Of a stretch of 64,000 nt of DNA, positions 25,062-33,768 are shown in pieces. The number at the start of each line of letters is the position of its first letter. The first letter of the stretch is position 1. Below the pieces are notes generated by a model. That model made no database searches. It was not told the DNA's origin and saw only the letters and a list, made by a program, of their open reading frames with translations. A program made the translations under genes and the position numbers. This DNA comes from an uncultured Fibrobacter sp. (GTDB lineage: Bacteria > Fibrobacterota > Fibrobacteria > Fibrobacterales > Fibrobacteraceae). Location: NCBI GenBank assembly GCA_934699585.1, contig CAKUWY010000005.1:62001-126000 (forward strand), written 5' to 3'.

Positions 25062-27188
25062 ATGAAATTTCAGAAGAAGACAATCCATTACCTGGCGAAG
25101 GCGATTCTCTTTATCGCCGTCGGTCTTTTGCTGAACATTGTCCCGGCAAAAATCGTCACCCATTTCGAACTGCCCGTCTTTTTTGACTGCCTAGGCACAA
25201 TCCTTACCGCAATGATGTGCGGAAACATGGCCGCCGTCATCGTCGGTTTCATCTCCAACGCCATCAACGGACTGTCCGATGCCGTTACCCTCTACTACGG
25301 CGTCATCAACGTCCTTATCGCCGGATGCACCTTCCTTTTCTACCAGAAAAAATTCTTCTTGAGCATTCCCAAGATTCTGGTGGTGATTTTCACCTTCGCC
25401 CTCATCGGCGGCGGTCTCGGGTCCATACTCACCTATTTCCTGTACGGTTACAGCATCGGCGAAGGCATTTCTGCGCCTTTCGCGATTGCCCTCCGAGACA
25501 CCTGCGGTCTCCCCGATTTCTGGTCTCAGCTTTTCGCCGACATCATCATCGACGTTTTCGACAAGGGCATCGTGGTCATTTCGGCAGTACTCCTCTACCG
25601 CTGGATCCCACGCAAGATACGCTTTGCCTGCAACGACACCTTCCATATCGACCCCAACGTCGATGAACTGGCTGCCACCACCGGGCGTTCCCTGCTCCGC
25701 AGGGTAGTAGCCATGGTCTTCGTGGCAGAACTGCTGCTTGGTTCACTTGCCTGCGCCATCGGTTATTTCTTGTACCAGAAAGTATCCATCGACAAGTTTA
25801 CCGATATCGCCAACGGGGTAACCCAGGCGGCCAGCGTGTTCATTGACGGAAACCGCATAGACGAATTCCTCACAAACGGTCGTGAAGCCGACGGCTACGC
25901 AGACACAGAAGAAAAACTGAAGAAACTCAAGAAGAGTTTCCCGCAGACAAAATACCTCTACGTTTACAAGATTGAAAAAGACGGCTGCCATGCGGTATTC
26001 GACACGCCCCTGGAAAGTGGCGAAGAAACTAGCGAGCCCGGCGAAATCCTGCCTTTTGACCCAAGCTTTGAGCCTTACCTGCCGGCGCTCCTCAAGGGCG
26101 ACACCATCGAGCCCATCATCTCCGACGACACCTACGGCTGGCTCCTGACCATCTACAAGCCTATCAAGGATTCCCTGCACAAGACTAGCGCCTACGTAGC
26201 CGCCGACATTTCCATGCAGGAGATTCTAGAAGACGACGCCTCCTTCTTTATCAAGTTCTTCTCCCTGTTCTTCAGCCTTTCCCTGATTATCATGAGCATC
26301 ATCGTCGAGCTGGTGAAAAGCGGAATCGTGCGGCCCATCAACCGCATGGCCTACGCTTCGTCCCAGTTCGCCTACAACTTGGGAACCGACAAGGACAAGG
26401 GCCTAGAAATCCTCAGCACCCTGGATATTCATTCCCAAGACGAAATCAAGCACCTGCACACGGCCCTCCTCAAGATGGGTAACGAATCCCTGGATTACAT
26501 CAAGCAGCTGCAGGAACAGACCGAGCGCATTACCCGCATGCAAGACGAAATTATCGAGAACTTTGCCGAAATGGTGGAAGCCCGCGATACCAGCACCGGA
26601 AACCACATCAAGAAAACGGCCCACTACGTAGATGCCATTGCAAGGAAACTCCAGGCCGAAGGCGAATTCAAGGACATTCTCACCGACGAATACATCGAAA
26701 AGCTGAAGCGTTCCGCACCGCTCCACGACATCGGAAAGATTGCGGTATCCGACCTGATCTTGAACAAGCCTGGCAAGCTCACCGACGATGAATTCACCAT
26801 CATGAAGAGCCACACCACCGAAGGCAAGAATATCCTGGTGAAGATTGAAGAAAACGCCGGCGAAACCATGGACGAGGGTTACCTGAAGGAATCTATCGAG
26901 ATGGCCCACTTCCATCACGAAAAATGGGACGGTTCGGGCTACCCCAACCGCATCTCGGGCGAAGACATTCCGCTGTCAGCAAGAATCATGGCGGTGGCCG
27001 ACGTGTTCGACGCCCTAGTGGCCGAACGCATCTACAAGAAGCCTTTCACCTACGAGAAGGCCATGGAAATCATTACCGAAGGGGCGGGCAAGCATTTCGA
27101 CCCTGTGGTAGTCAAGGCCTTCTGCCAGATTTCAAAGCGTCTGTACGACGAACGGACCAAGCTGGACCAAGAAGGACAGGTCCTATAG
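25062..27188 (+). CDS. HD-GYP phosphodiesterase with N-terminal membrane sensor
   Basis: 708 aa in four parts. Residues about 1-190: six hydrophobic helices resembling ECF S-component/energy-coupling membrane folds. About 205-415: a transmembrane pair around an extracytoplasmic sensor domain. About 415-500: HAMP-like and coiled linker. About 505-690: HD-GYP domain with NHIKKTAHYVDAIA, LHDIGKIAV and HHEKWDGSGYPN. All metal-site and GYP residues appear intact, so c-di-GMP hydrolysis is likely. It overlaps the convergent CotH gene by 6 nt. Confidence 0.85.
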   Translation: MKFQKKTIHYLAKAILFIAVGLLLNIVPAKIVTHFELPVFFDCLGTILTAMMCGNMAAVIVGFISNAINGLSDAVTLYYGVINVLIAGCTFLFYQKKFFLSIPKILVVIFTFALIGGGLGSILTYFLYGYSIGEGISAPFAIALRDTCGLPDFWSQLFADIIIDVFDKGIVVISAVLLYRWIPRKIRFACNDTFHIDPNVDELAATTGRSLLRRVVAMVFVAELLLGSLACAIGYFLYQKVSIDKFTDIANGVTQAASVFIDGNRIDEFLTNGREADGYADTEEKLKKLKKSFPQTKYLYVYKIEKDGCHAVFDTPLESGEETSEPGEILPFDPSFEPYLPALLKGDTIEPIISDDTYGWLLTIYKPIKDSLHKTSAYVAADISMQEILEDDASFFIKFFSLFFSLSLIIMSIIVELVKSGIVRPINRMAYASSQFAYNLGTDKDKGLEILSTLDIHSQDEIKHLHTALLKMGNESLDYIKQLQEQTERITRMQDEIIENFAEMVEARDTSTGNHIKKTAHYVDAIARKLQAEGEFKDILTDEYIEKLKRSAPLHDIGKIAVSDLILNKPGKLTDDEFTIMKSHTTEGKNILVKIEENAGETMDEGYLKESIEMAHFHHEKWDGSGYPNRISGEDIPLSARIMAVADVFDALVAERIYKKPFTYEKAMEIITEGAGKHFDPVVVKAFCQISKRLYDERTKLDQEGQVL

Positions 27189-28418
27189 ATTCTTGTCAAT
27201 CCAGTCGAAACGTTCCCGCATCCACTGGACCATCGTCTGCACGCCTTCGTCGTAAGATTCGTAAGGGTCTTTCAGCGCCCAGTTTTCTGTATTGGAAATA
27301 ATGGGCCAGCGGCGGTATTCGTTCTCTACGGCCTTTTCAATTTGCTTTCGGTACAAAGGAACGCTGTCTATGAGAGAGCGAAATTTTCCACGATGTTCTA
27401 GCCAGTAAGCCTTGGCTTCGCCCTTTATCCAGTCGCTCCAGAAAATGTGGCTGTACAGGCGGTAATTCCGGATATACCAGCCATCTGCAGGCTTGTTCTT
27501 TTCCCGGGAGGCGTTGCCGAAAGCAAGGTCGAAATCCCACAGGGGGCCAAAACGGACAGGACCGCCCTTTTCCCAAGTGAAAAACACGCTGCGGGCGTAG
27601 TTACCGTCTTCGTTCTTAGAAAATTCCTGAATCCAGTAAAAAGGCAGAAAATCTTCCATGGACAGCCAATTCTGAATGTCTTCAGGAGTCATGTGGTCAA
27701 AACGCCTGGCCGCATGTTCAAAGTTGTTCAGGTAATCCAACAACAACTGCTGCGTTTTTTCGTTCGGGTTCTTGGGGGACTTGATATGGTAAATGTATTC
27801 GTTGTCCGTAATCACGTAAGGCGGATCATATTTCTTGATGTCTTCTTTTTCAACCAGAAAGGTGGTGTCGTTTTCGGCAATGTCCACCCGGTCGTGGGCC
27901 ACCTTCACCGTTTCCGAAAAGAGGTAGAGCCCCATGTACTTGCGGTTGAGAAAGACCTCCACGAACTGCATCTTGGGCGTCCATCTGGAACCAAGCCACT
28001 CCGAAAGCCGCCCCATCATGTAGTTCCGCAAGTGGGTCTTGTCTCCATAGTTGGCGATAAGCGCGAAGTCCCTGTTCTTGGGCATGCCGAACAGGGAAAC
28101 CTTGTCATCGAATTCCAGTTTCATGCCGTACTTGGGCATCTTGAAACTGGAGTTTCCGCGGCCCCGAACCGTAAGGCTATAGACTTCGCTTTCGTAATTG
28201 TCCTTGCCGTAAATCTGGAGCTTCGACGGGAATTCTGTTTCCCGGTCCCGCAATTCATGAAAGTCTTCCGTCTCGATGACAAGACGCGGGAGCCCCGCAT
28301 AGGGGTACTTGGAATCGTCCAGGGGCAAGTATTCCGGATTGTCTTCGGGACTTTCCCAGAAACAGCCTGCCAGGCATGCCGGCAACAGGAACAACGCAAG
28401 CAATGCTGGTGTTCTCAT
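27183..28418 (-). CDS. CotH-like kinase-family lipoprotein
   Basis: The start is placed at 28418, which gives a lipoprotein signal peptide (LLALFLLPACLAGC, lipobox LAGC); the frame extends to 28616 without homology. The 411-aa protein has the CotH pattern: VRGRGNSSFKMPKYGMKLEF, NRDFALIANYGDKTHLRNYM, VEVFLNRKYMGLYLFSETVK, FLVEKED and PLWDFDLAFGN. CotH proteins are atypical protein kinases; in rumen fibre degraders they often occur on cellulosome-like or secreted proteins. A phosphorylation target here is unknown. Confidence 0.85.
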   Translation of the reverse strand: MRTPALLALFLLPACLAGCFWESPEDNPEYLPLDDSKYPYAGLPRLVIETEDFHELRDRETEFPSKLQIYGKDNYESEVYSLTVRGRGNSSFKMPKYGMKLEFDDKVSLFGMPKNRDFALIANYGDKTHLRNYMMGRLSEWLGSRWTPKMQFVEVFLNRKYMGLYLFSETVKVAHDRVDIAENDTTFLVEKEDIKKYDPPYVITDNEYIYHIKSPKNPNEKTQQLLLDYLNNFEHAARRFDHMTPEDIQNWLSMEDFLPFYWIQEFSKNEDGNYARSVFFTWEKGGPVRFGPLWDFDLAFGNASREKNKPADGWYIRNYRLYSHIFWSDWIKGEAKAYWLEHRGKFRSLIDSVPLYRKQIEKAVENEYRRWPIISNTENWALKDPYESYDEGVQTMVQWMRERFDWIDKNL

Positions 28419-28482
28419 TAAGAAACCCCGCAACTCGGTCGTGCCGTTCTGTAAGCGATCTGGCACCTTCCTCGCCTTATTT

Positions 28483-28524
28483 GTCATTGCGAGGAGCCGT
28501 AGGCGACGTGGCAATCCAATGACG
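28483..28524. repeat. REP-like element (GTCATTGCGAGGAGC type)
   Basis: gtcattgcgaggagccgtagg ends in cgtggcaatccaatgac. This is the common imperfect palindrome with GTCATTGC at one end and gcaat...atgac at the other. It lies upstream of the CotH gene and explains the non-homologous residues of its longest frame. Confidence 0.55.
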
Positions 28525-28607
28525 AAACTATAAAACATTTGAACATAAAAGTAATAAGATATGATGAAAAAATCAGAGCAGAATAACTTTCGTATATTTT
28601 GAAATCG

Positions 28608-29423
28608 ATGAACCAAAGGTTTACACCGCTATTGTTGCTTTGCACAGGTCTGGCCCTCGCCACCGAAGGGCTTGTGCCGCTGCATTTCCCGATAACAGCG
28701 CTTTCCCTAGAAGAAGCCGAGGAACTGGACGACGACGTTTACAGCAACGATCTGACGGTATCGGCGGAATACGCCCTTACCGACTGGTTCAGCTTTTACG
28801 GAAGCACCTCTTTCCGTTTTGCCAGCTACAGCTACGAGTATTCCACCGAAGGTTACATCCATAATTACTGCAACCTGCACGTGAACGGTTTCAACGAGAG
28901 CTATCTGGGTGTCCGGACCCTGTTTTACCGGAATTTCGGGCTAGATGCAGGCTGGCGATTTCCGCCCGGCGAAGGCTCCCAAAAGGATCGTTTCCACAGG
29001 CTGAACGCGGAACCCTTCGTGCTGTTTCCGGCGACGCGGCACCTGCTGCTCGGAACGGCCCTGCGTTACAACAAGTTTCTCGAAGACAAGAATTTTGAGC
29101 CCGGCGACGAAATCGGGTTCAAGGCCAGCCTGCTTTGGAAGTTCTGGTGGAGCGATTCGGAACAGACCGGCTGGAAGCTCAGCGAGGTCCTGCTTTACCA
29201 GGCCCGTTTCCAGGAGTCGGAGAACCACAACCTGGCCAAAAACTGCCGCAAGATGGACGACAAGTACAAGGGCATGAAAATCGCCTTCGCCCTGGCACGG
29301 GACTTTCGGCTATTCGGCACACCGCTGGAACTGGGGATAAACTACACCATCAATAAGGGAACCCTTTTCGGGTTCGAAACCGGCCACCGGGTAGGTATTT
29401 ACCTTGGGTCTGAATTGCCTTAG
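28608..29423 (+). CDS. Predicted outer-membrane beta-barrel protein
   Basis: 271 aa from ATG 28608 (the TTG at 28599 is less likely). A signal peptide (FTPLLLLCTGLALATEG) precedes alternating hydrophobic/aromatic strands such as LTVSAEYALTDWFSFYGSTSF and SYLGVRTLFYRNFGLDAGWRF, and the chain ends near a strand (GHRVGIYLGSELP). I do not recognise a family. Position between the CotH lipoprotein and the transporter gives no functional hint. Confidence 0.65.
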   Translation: MNQRFTPLLLLCTGLALATEGLVPLHFPITALSLEEAEELDDDVYSNDLTVSAEYALTDWFSFYGSTSFRFASYSYEYSTEGYIHNYCNLHVNGFNESYLGVRTLFYRNFGLDAGWRFPPGEGSQKDRFHRLNAEPFVLFPATRHLLLGTALRYNKFLEDKNFEPGDEIGFKASLLWKFWWSDSEQTGWKLSEVLLYQARFQESENHNLAKNCRKMDDKYKGMKIAFALARDFRLFGTPLELGINYTINKGTLFGFETGHRVGIYLGSELP

Positions 29424-29430
29424 ACCTTTG

Positions 29431-30441
29431 TCATTCCCGGCTTGACCGGGAATCTCCTCGCTTATCCAACCAGGCAAAAATGTTGGCCAGCACCGTCCCG
29501 CTAATGGAATGGTAGGCGCAACTCAAGGCACAGGGCACCATGCAAAGCACCGCCTTGGGGTTGGCCGCCACGTTTTCGGGATTCGCAAAGAAGGCCATGG
29601 CAAGCACGGTGGCCATGCCGGCGTTCTGCACGCCCACCTCGATAGCGATGGTCCGCTTCTTGGCAGTATTGAACTTGAAAAGCCTACCCACACTGTATCC
29701 CAGCACATAGCCTAGCGCATTGTGGCAGAACACCACCGCAAGTACCAGGAAAATCAGCGAAAAGCCGTTGGTCAACAACTGCGGACGCACCGTCACCACC
29801 ACACCGCCCACAATGAGCATCAAGCCTATGACGCTTACGGCAGGCATGTTGGACTGGATTTCTTTAAATACGGCGCGCTTGCCCAAGAAGTAGTTGCAAA
29901 GGAACCCGATGGTAATGGGCGCGATTGTCACATACAGAATGTTCAGGAACATACCCTTCGCATTCACGTCGATACTGGTGTCAGCCAGCCACAGCACTAA
30001 GAGCGGTGTCATGATCGGCGCAAGGAGGGTGCTCACCATCGTCATGCTCACGGAATACGTGACATCGCCACGGGCCAAAAAACTCATGACATTGCTGGAA
30101 ACACCGCCCGGGCAGCACCCCACCAGAATAATACCCACGGCAAGGTACGGGTCCAGCCCGAACACCTTCGTAAGCCCGAAGGCCACAAAGGGCATAATCG
30201 TATACTGCGCAACCGCACCCAGCAGAATGTGGAAAGGCTGCTTCAGCAGATTCCGCACGTCGTCCATGGAGATGGTAAGGCCCATACTCAACATGATGAC
30301 GCCGAGAATGATGGAGGATACACTCCCGTGAACCCAGCCGAAAGCGACCGGGACGAAGAATGCGACTATTGCGCTTGCGATAACAAAAGGTGAAGCGTAG
30401 TTAGAAAGCAGACAGCTAATTGCCTTGATTATCTTGAACAT
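29431..30441 (-). CDS. Bile acid:sodium symporter (BASS) family transporter
   Basis: 336 aa with about ten hydrophobic helices and the BASS signatures VGCCPGGVSSNVMSFLARGDV and the IAIEVGVQNAGMATVLA crossover. Homologues carry organic anions with sodium; the substrate is not bile acid in most bacteria. The last codons (GDSRSSRE) are encoded by a REP-like palindrome (ATTCCCGG/CCGGGAAT, 29433-29453), so the native C-terminus may have been extended or replaced by the repeat. Confidence 0.88.
   Translation of the reverse strand: MFKIIKAISCLLSNYASPFVIASAIVAFFVPVAFGWVHGSVSSIILGVIMLSMGLTISMDDVRNLLKQPFHILLGAVAQYTIMPFVAFGLTKVFGLDPYLAVGIILVGCCPGGVSSNVMSFLARGDVTYSVSMTMVSTLLAPIMTPLLVLWLADTSIDVNAKGMFLNILYVTIAPITIGFLCNYFLGKRAVFKEIQSNMPAVSVIGLMLIVGGVVVTVRPQLLTNGFSLIFLVLAVVFCHNALGYVLGYSVGRLFKFNTAKKRTIAIEVGVQNAGMATVLAMAFFANPENVAANPKAVLCMVPCALSCAYHSISGTVLANIFAWLDKRGDSRSSRE
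29433..29453. repeat. REP-like hairpin overlapping the BASS stop
   Basis: ATTCCCGG (29433-29440), loop CTTGA, CCGGGAAT (29446-29453); the TGA stop of the transporter lies at its left edge. It separates two convergent genes and can also act as a terminator. Confidence 0.6.
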
Positions 30442-30542
30442 GACGCAAATATAGGAATAGGGACTACTAGCGGCCAGTTTGGCCTACAAAAAAACAAACC
30501 GAAAGCTTTTTTGAAATCTTTTTCTTTGCAAGAGAGCTAAAT

Positions 30543-30578
30543 ATGTCATATTATGACATAATATCTCATGTATATTTG
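30543..30578 (+). promoter_or_regulatory. Dyad plus TATATTTG promoter of small membrane protein copy A
   Basis: A perfect 8+1+8 palindrome, ATGTCATA-T-TATGACAT (30543-30559), includes TGTCA-N5-TGACA. TATATTTG follows at 30571-30578 and the start codon is at 30592. Copy B has the same arrangement (46614-46647). TAnnTTTG is the -7 box of Bacteroidota-type promoters; the dyad sits where a -33/-35 activator or operator would be. Confidence 0.6.
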
Positions 30579-30591
30579 TCAGCGAGGTTCT

Positions 30592-30744
30592 ATGCTGGTA
30601 ACTTTCCTTATCGTGCTTGGCATTTTGGCCCTTTTCGGGGCCGGCGATGCAGGAGATGCCTGCGCCATCACCTTGCTGTTGAAAGCATTGCCGTTCTTGA
30701 TTTTCGTGGGGATTGTGGCGTCGCTGGCGTTCTGTGGAGGGTGA
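30592..30744 (+). CDS. 50-aa predicted membrane protein, copy A
   Basis: Too short for routine gene calling. It reads MLVTFLIVLGILALFG, then GAGDAGDACAIT, then LLLKALPFLIFVGIVAS and a short LAFCGG tail: two hydrophobic segments around an acidic Gly/Ala-Asp turn. GCGAGGTTC provides an RBS. Copy B at 46663 encodes 47 of 50 identical residues. Eight of eleven changed sense codons are synonymous, which supports this frame over the alternative 80-aa one. The central 101 nt are identical. Both copies lie just upstream of a toxin-antitoxin pair. Function unknown; candidates are a small inner-membrane regulator or a hydrophobic toxin. Confidence 0.7.
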   Translation: MLVTFLIVLGILALFGAGDAGDACAITLLLKALPFLIFVGIVASLAFCGG

Positions 30745-30850
30745 TTTTTTCAAATTTGGCGCAATTTGTAAAGTCAACGGGCTAATCCAACTTGGAAGGG
30801 GTTGCATTTTGAGCAACTAAAAAGGTATATTTAGAAAGGAGGTTTCTCTT

Positions 30851-31069
30851 ATGCCTATCGAACTGCTACAAGAAAAAGTCAAAGCCATCCCCGCAGAATA
30901 TGTAGGGGAAGTTTCTGATTTTATCGATTTCATTCTCCAGAAATCGCTAAACACGTCCGTCAAGCGGAATGTAAAAAAGTTCGGTATCGCTAAAGGCCAG
31001 TTTTCCATCCCCGACAATATCGATTCCTGCAATGACGAAATCGCAGAAATGTTCGGGGTGAACGGATGA
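30851..31069 (+). CDS. DUF2281-type antitoxin
   Basis: 72 aa, strong AGAAAGGAGG ribosome site. PIELLQEKVKAIPAEYVGEVSDFIDFILQKS matches the DUF2281 antitoxin fold, and the C-terminal half (VKKFGIAKGQFSIPDNID...EIAEMFGVNG) is the usual toxin-wrapping segment of Phd/VapB-like partners. The stop overlaps the toxin start (ATGA). Confidence 0.8.
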   Translation: MPIELLQEKVKAIPAEYVGEVSDFIDFILQKSLNTSVKRNVKKFGIAKGQFSIPDNIDSCNDEIAEMFGVNG

Positions 31070-31470
31070 AAGTCTTACTGGACACACACATCGCTCTTTG
31101 GACTCTTCTCGACAGTGAAAAACTGCCGATCGAAGCGAGAAACCTCATTAACCAAGAAAATGTAAAACCTGTTTTTAGCCTAATCTCCATGTGGGAGATT
31201 GCTATCAAGCACGCAATCCATCCAGACCAAATGCCAATCACAGGTGCTCAATTCTTGGACTACTGCACTCAGGCAGGGTTCCAGCAATTGATGATTTACG
31301 AAGAGCACGTTCTGGAAGTCGAAAAACTAAAACGAGACGAGGACGCACCATCGCACAAAGATCCGTTCGACAGAATGCTCATTGCCCAAGCAAAAGCAGA
31401 AGGGATAATTTTGCTGACACACGATTCGTTATTAGCAGGATATAACGAGCCCTGTGTTATGACGGTCTAA
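31066..31470 (+). CDS. PIN-domain toxin (VapC-like ribonuclease)
   Basis: 134 aa. MKVLLDTHIALWTLLD carries the first acidic metal ligand, SLISMWEIAIKHAI the Glu, DPFDRMLIAQAKAEGIILLTHDSLL the remaining Asp residues. PIN toxins with this DTHxxLW start belong to the group paired with DUF2281/Phd antitoxins and cut tRNA or rRNA. Coupled to the antitoxin by a 4-nt overlap. It sits immediately outside the left leuS repeat. Confidence 0.88.
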   Translation: MKVLLDTHIALWTLLDSEKLPIEARNLINQENVKPVFSLISMWEIAIKHAIHPDQMPITGAQFLDYCTQAGFQQLMIYEEHVLEVEKLKRDEDAPSHKDPFDRMLIAQAKAEGIILLTHDSLLAGYNEPCVMTV

Positions 31471-31568
31471 CTATTTGCCAGAACTGTTCACATGAAATGC
31501 CGCAACTGTTAAGGTTGCGATTTTTGGTTTGTTTCAGGGCGTGCAGGCGGAGACTTTCTCCTTTATAT

Positions 31569-31600
31569 AAAAAAGACCGAAGCGGTTAGGCTACGGTCTG
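31569..31600 (-). terminator. Intrinsic terminator of the displaced leuS 3' end
   Basis: On the minus strand CAGACCG...CGGTCT (31574-31579 with 31594-31599, plus an inner AGC/GCT) is followed by a run of T. It lies just after the stop of the leuS fragment, as expected if the left copy is the original leuS end of this chromosome. Confidence 0.75.
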
Positions 31601-31656
31601 AATTTCTATGGATCCTATCGCGTCCTCACGGACGCTCCAGGATGACATTCGCGGAG

Positions 31657-32499
31657 TTATGCAGGCTTGACAACGATGTTGACCAACTTACCCGGAACAA
31701 TAATCGACTTGACGACAGTCATGCCCTTGGTAAATTCCTTCACGCGGTCGTTGTCCATGGCGAGCTTCTCAAGTTCAGCCTTGTCCATGTCCTTCGCGAC
31801 AGATGCTTTGGCGCGGACCTTGCCGTTCACCTGGAACACGACTTCCACGGTGTTTTCGACAGCCTTGGAATGGTCGGCGACCGGCCAGGCGACATTCGTG
31901 AGCGATTCATTGTGACCGAGGATGCTCCACATTTCTTCGGCGATATGCGGGGCGAACGGGTGCAGCAACTTGACGAACGTTTCGCACGGTTCGCGGTAGC
32001 GCTTGTCCATCTTCATCATTTCGTTGTTGAAGATCATCAGCTGGCTAATCGCGGTGTTGAAGCTCATGTTCTCGATGTCGTTCGTCACCTTGATGACGGT
32101 CTGGTGCATCACCTTCTCGATTGCTTCCGGAGCAGTTTCGTCAACGTAAACCGGAGCGGCATCGTCGTCACCCACCACGGAGCGCCAGGCGCGGCCGAGG
32201 AAGCGGTTCATGCCTTCGATGCCCTTGGTCTGCCACGGCTTCACGGCATCGAGCGGGCCCATGAACATTTCGTACAAGCGAAGGCTGTCGGCACCGTAGT
32301 CGCGCACGACATCATCGGGGTTCACCACGTTCTTGAGGGACTTACTCATCTTAGCCACAATCTGCTTGAGTTCGATGTCAGTACCCTTCTTGAAGAACTG
32401 GCGCAAGCGCCATCTGCTTCGGCTCGGTCATGCCCGTGCAAGCACGGTCGCGACACTCGCCTTTTGCAGCTGTGCCGTTCTTTTCTTCCACTTCGTCGG
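31657..32499 (-). pseudogene. leuS: 3' fragment of leuS (leucyl-tRNA synthetase), direct repeat of 49697-50460
   Basis: The frame (31657-32399) encodes the LeuRS C-terminal part from FFKKGTDIELKQIVAKMSKS to the stop, including KMSKS and the anticodon-binding domain. About a dozen residues differ from the intact gene at 49697-52384, with a Pro-Ala tail added. At 32400-32472 there is a 73-nt insertion, after which 27 nt of leuS (32473-32499) resume and then stop. No start, no HIGH motif, and the insertion breaks the frame, so it cannot make a synthetase. Same orientation as intact leuS, 18 kb away. Confidence 0.9.
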
Positions 32500-32647
32500 A
32501 AAGATTTGCATTTGGGCGTTCCCCACTGGCGTGGGGCGGGCTATATTTTAGGGGCAGCCGTCATCGCTTCGCTCGCCGCCCGCCTCCTAAAACCGAGCCC
32601 ACAGTCTCGGCCCCAAGGAGTCACTATCCCTAACGCAGAAGCAGACA
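32500..32647. other. GC-rich spacer between leuS fragment and BREX operon end
   Basis: 148 nt. It contains the hairpin CCCCAC-TGGC-GTGGGG (about 32523-32538), then gggctatattttagggg and cgcttcgctcgccgcccgcc. It is sharply GC-rich against the AT-rich operon that begins at 32648. It resembles a dispersed intergenic repeat and may mark the left recombination junction. No gene seen. Confidence 0.45.
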
Positions 32648-33763
32648 TCAAACATCATGTATTTTCTTTAACGCATCCGCAATAGCCATTGCTTCATCAA
32701 TAGTATTACCTTTCCCAAAGGTAATCCTTATCGTCCCTTTAGTATATTCTTTATCTAAACCAATCGCTTTTAAAACATGAGATACTTGAATATTTTTGCT
32801 ATCGCATGCAGAGCCTGTTGAAACACTTATTCCCATCAAATCCAAACGATGCAGCAAAGCTTCGCCTTCAAAATCCTTGAAAGAAAGACTGATATTTCCC
32901 GGAATATGATTTTCCGCTCCATTTCGGACAAAATTTAAACCAGCATTATACAATTCATGCAACAAAGCATGCTCCAAATCCTGCAAATGGCATTTATTCT
33001 TTTCAATTTCTTCACAATTCTTCTTCAACGCTACAGACATTCCCACAATAGAAGCAATATTTTCAGTTCCTGCACGTAATCCGTATTCCTGTGCACCACC
33101 ACAAATAAAAGGACTTAATAGATTTGGATTTTTTGCATATAGAAATCCTATTCCCTTCGGGCCATTAAATTTATGCGCTGAAGCAGAAAGGAAATCAACA
33201 TCTAAATCCTGAACATCAATTTTCAAATGACCTATCGCCTGAACAGCATCCGAATGAAACAAGGATTCTCTCTTATGAGCAACTCGACATAAATCTTTTA
33301 TAGGTTCTATAGAGCCTATTTCGTTATTGGCGAACATAATAGAAACTAGATTTGGAGCAGTCTCTAATTTTATGATTTCCGCGCAATCAACAATTCCTTT
33401 ATCATCAACGCCTAAATAATCAACCTTGTATCCAAGTCCTTCAAGTTGCTTACAAGGATTCAATATTGCGTGATGTTCGATTTCACTAACAGCAACTCTC
33501 CAAGAAGCTGAATGCGACAAAGCAAGTTCCTTAATTACCCAATTATCACTTTCAGTCCCACACGAGGTGAATAGAATCTGTTCAGGATTTGCATTAATAC
33601 AAGAAGCGATAGTTTCACGAGCATCCTTCAAAGCTTTCTTCGCAGTTCTAGAAAAAGAATATGGCTGAGACGCATTGCCATATTGTTCCCTTAAAAAAGG
33701 AAGCATAGCATTCAATGCATCTTCATCCAATTTTGTCGTCGCAGCATTATCAGCGTATATCAT
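32648..33763 (-). CDS. Cysteine desulfurase (IscS/DndA-like) of the BREX-4-like operon
   Basis: 371-aa fold-type I PLP enzyme. The PLP lysine lies in SASAHKFNGPKG (K198) and the persulfide cysteine in VSTGSACDSKNIQVSHVL (C320), an intact IscS-type mobile loop. AGTENIASIVG is also typical. The enzyme takes sulfur from cysteine to give an enzyme persulfide. As last gene of the operon (6 nt from the previous one) it most simply feeds sulfur to the PAPS-reductase-like BrxP, as DndA/IscS feeds DndC in phosphorothioation. No IscU, IscR or tRNA thiolation gene is near. The sulfur-relay role is inference. Confidence 0.88.
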   Translation of the reverse strand: MIYADNAATTKLDEDALNAMLPFLREQYGNASQPYSFSRTAKKALKDARETIASCINANPEQILFTSCGTESDNWVIKELALSHSASWRVAVSEIEHHAILNPCKQLEGLGYKVDYLGVDDKGIVDCAEIIKLETAPNLVSIMFANNEIGSIEPIKDLCRVAHKRESLFHSDAVQAIGHLKIDVQDLDVDFLSASAHKFNGPKGIGFLYAKNPNLLSPFICGGAQEYGLRAGTENIASIVGMSVALKKNCEEIEKNKCHLQDLEHALLHELYNAGLNFVRNGAENHIPGNISLSFKDFEGEALLHRLDLMGISVSTGSACDSKNIQVSHVLKAIGLDKEYTKGTIRITFGKGNTIDEAMAIADALKKIHDV

Positions 33764-33768
33764 AAGAC

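Noticed and set aside
28483..28524. CRISPR-like array from the repeated GTCAT elements
   Set aside because: Elements are single, scattered and palindromic, without regular spacers or cas genes.
30543..30785. 80-aa frame overlapping small membrane protein copy A, with a matching frame at 46554-46808
   Set aside because: The substitutions between copies are synonymous in the 50-aa frame and not in this one; conservation of the other frame is a by-product of DNA identity.
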